Shown one piece after another: positions 33,017-33,128 of a DNA stretch of 33,128 bases (position 1 is its first letter; every line of letters begins with the position of its first letter). Origin of the DNA: a bacterium (GTDB lineage Bacteria; Patescibacteriota; Saccharimonadia; Saccharimonadales; Saccharimonadaceae); assembly GCA_030452455.1 (NCBI GenBank), contig JAKDMF010000003.1, forward strand, positions 1-33,128, read 5' to 3'. A program made the position numbers and the translations under genes. Under the pieces are notes generated by a model. The model saw only the letters and a program-made list of their open reading frames with translations, did no database searches and had not been told where the DNA came from.

Positions 33017-33108
33017 TAAGTGGAATATAAATTATATTGTCGAGAACTTAGCCAGGGAAATTATTCATCCGAGCTAAGGTTACGACAAAGTACATAAAGG
33101 AGTGTTTT

Positions 33109-33128
33109 ATGGCACAAAAAGAAGAGGG
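33109..33128 (+). CDS. Start of a gene cut by the window edge, possibly ribosomal protein S10
   Basis: ATG 33109 with AAAGGAG nine bases upstream encodes MAQKEEG before the window ends. The strong ribosome-binding site, a leader of its own and the position downstream of tuf suggest the first gene of the S10 operon (rpsJ). Six residues after Met cannot confirm this. Confidence 0.4.

Noticed and set aside
1-33128. Alternative genetic code (UGA as glycine, as in SR1/Gracilibacteria)
   Set aside because: UGA ends genes at 7518-7520 and for the 31858-32307 gene, and no in-frame UGA was seen in the conserved proteins.
1-33128. Prophage, insertion sequence or toxin-antitoxin island
   Set aside because: No transposase, integrase, phage or toxin-like protein was recognised; the orphans sit singly between housekeeping genes and have similar composition to them.

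Overview
The window reads as one continuous piece of a small, gene-dense bacterial chromosome from the Candidate Phyla Radiation, most likely a Candidatus Saccharibacteria (TM7) relative. This is inferred from the divergent but recognisable housekeeping proteins, very short intergenic gaps, many lineage-specific orphan proteins, RpoB and RpoC of Gram-positive layout, and UGA used as an ordinary stop (for example at 7518-7520), which argues against the recoded SR1/Gracilibacteria lineages. No database search was possible, so the taxon is an inference.

Layout. 1-2288 (minus): a class A penicillin-binding protein running off the left edge. 2289-2657: a divergent intergenic region with a structured, internally repeated segment. 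2658-8059 (plus): a tight probable operon tyrS, HAD phosphomannomutase-like, recG, Zn-dependent PLC-like protein, rsmD. 8172-8256 (minus): tRNA-Leu(UAG), followed by an orphan gene. 8945-12313: FAD-linked oxidase, small membrane protein, acidic orphan (minus) and a TrmH-family RNA methyltransferase. 12313-12716: a non-coding array of palindromic repeats. 12769-16846: hisS, trigger factor, clpP and an orphan. 17014-24200: rpoB and rpoC. 24464-31748: a str-operon equivalent (rpsL, rpsG, fusA, tuf) interrupted by yajQ and three orphan genes. 31858-32893 (minus): two related-looking orphans. 33109 onward: the first codons of the next gene, possibly rpsJ.

How it works together. Most of the window serves transcription, translation and protein quality control. 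Two kinds of gene start alternate. Core genes (rpoB, rpsL, fusA, tuf, tyrS) have 5' leaders with Shine-Dalgarno sites, and several of these leaders hold hairpins, a possible pseudoknot or a short ORF overlapping the start codon. About ten other genes (hisS, tig, clpP, yajQ, trmH and most orphans) have a -10 element, usually of the extended TGnTATAAT type, ending only 6-9 nt before the ATG, which predicts leaderless mRNAs.

The most unusual protein-level signals are the apparent loss of both zinc-binding sites in RpoC, an Asn in place of the guanine-specificity Asp in EF-G (NKIN), a Cys-free EF-Tu, a degenerate HIGH motif in TyrRS, and Pro in place of a conserved Lys in ribosomal protein S12.
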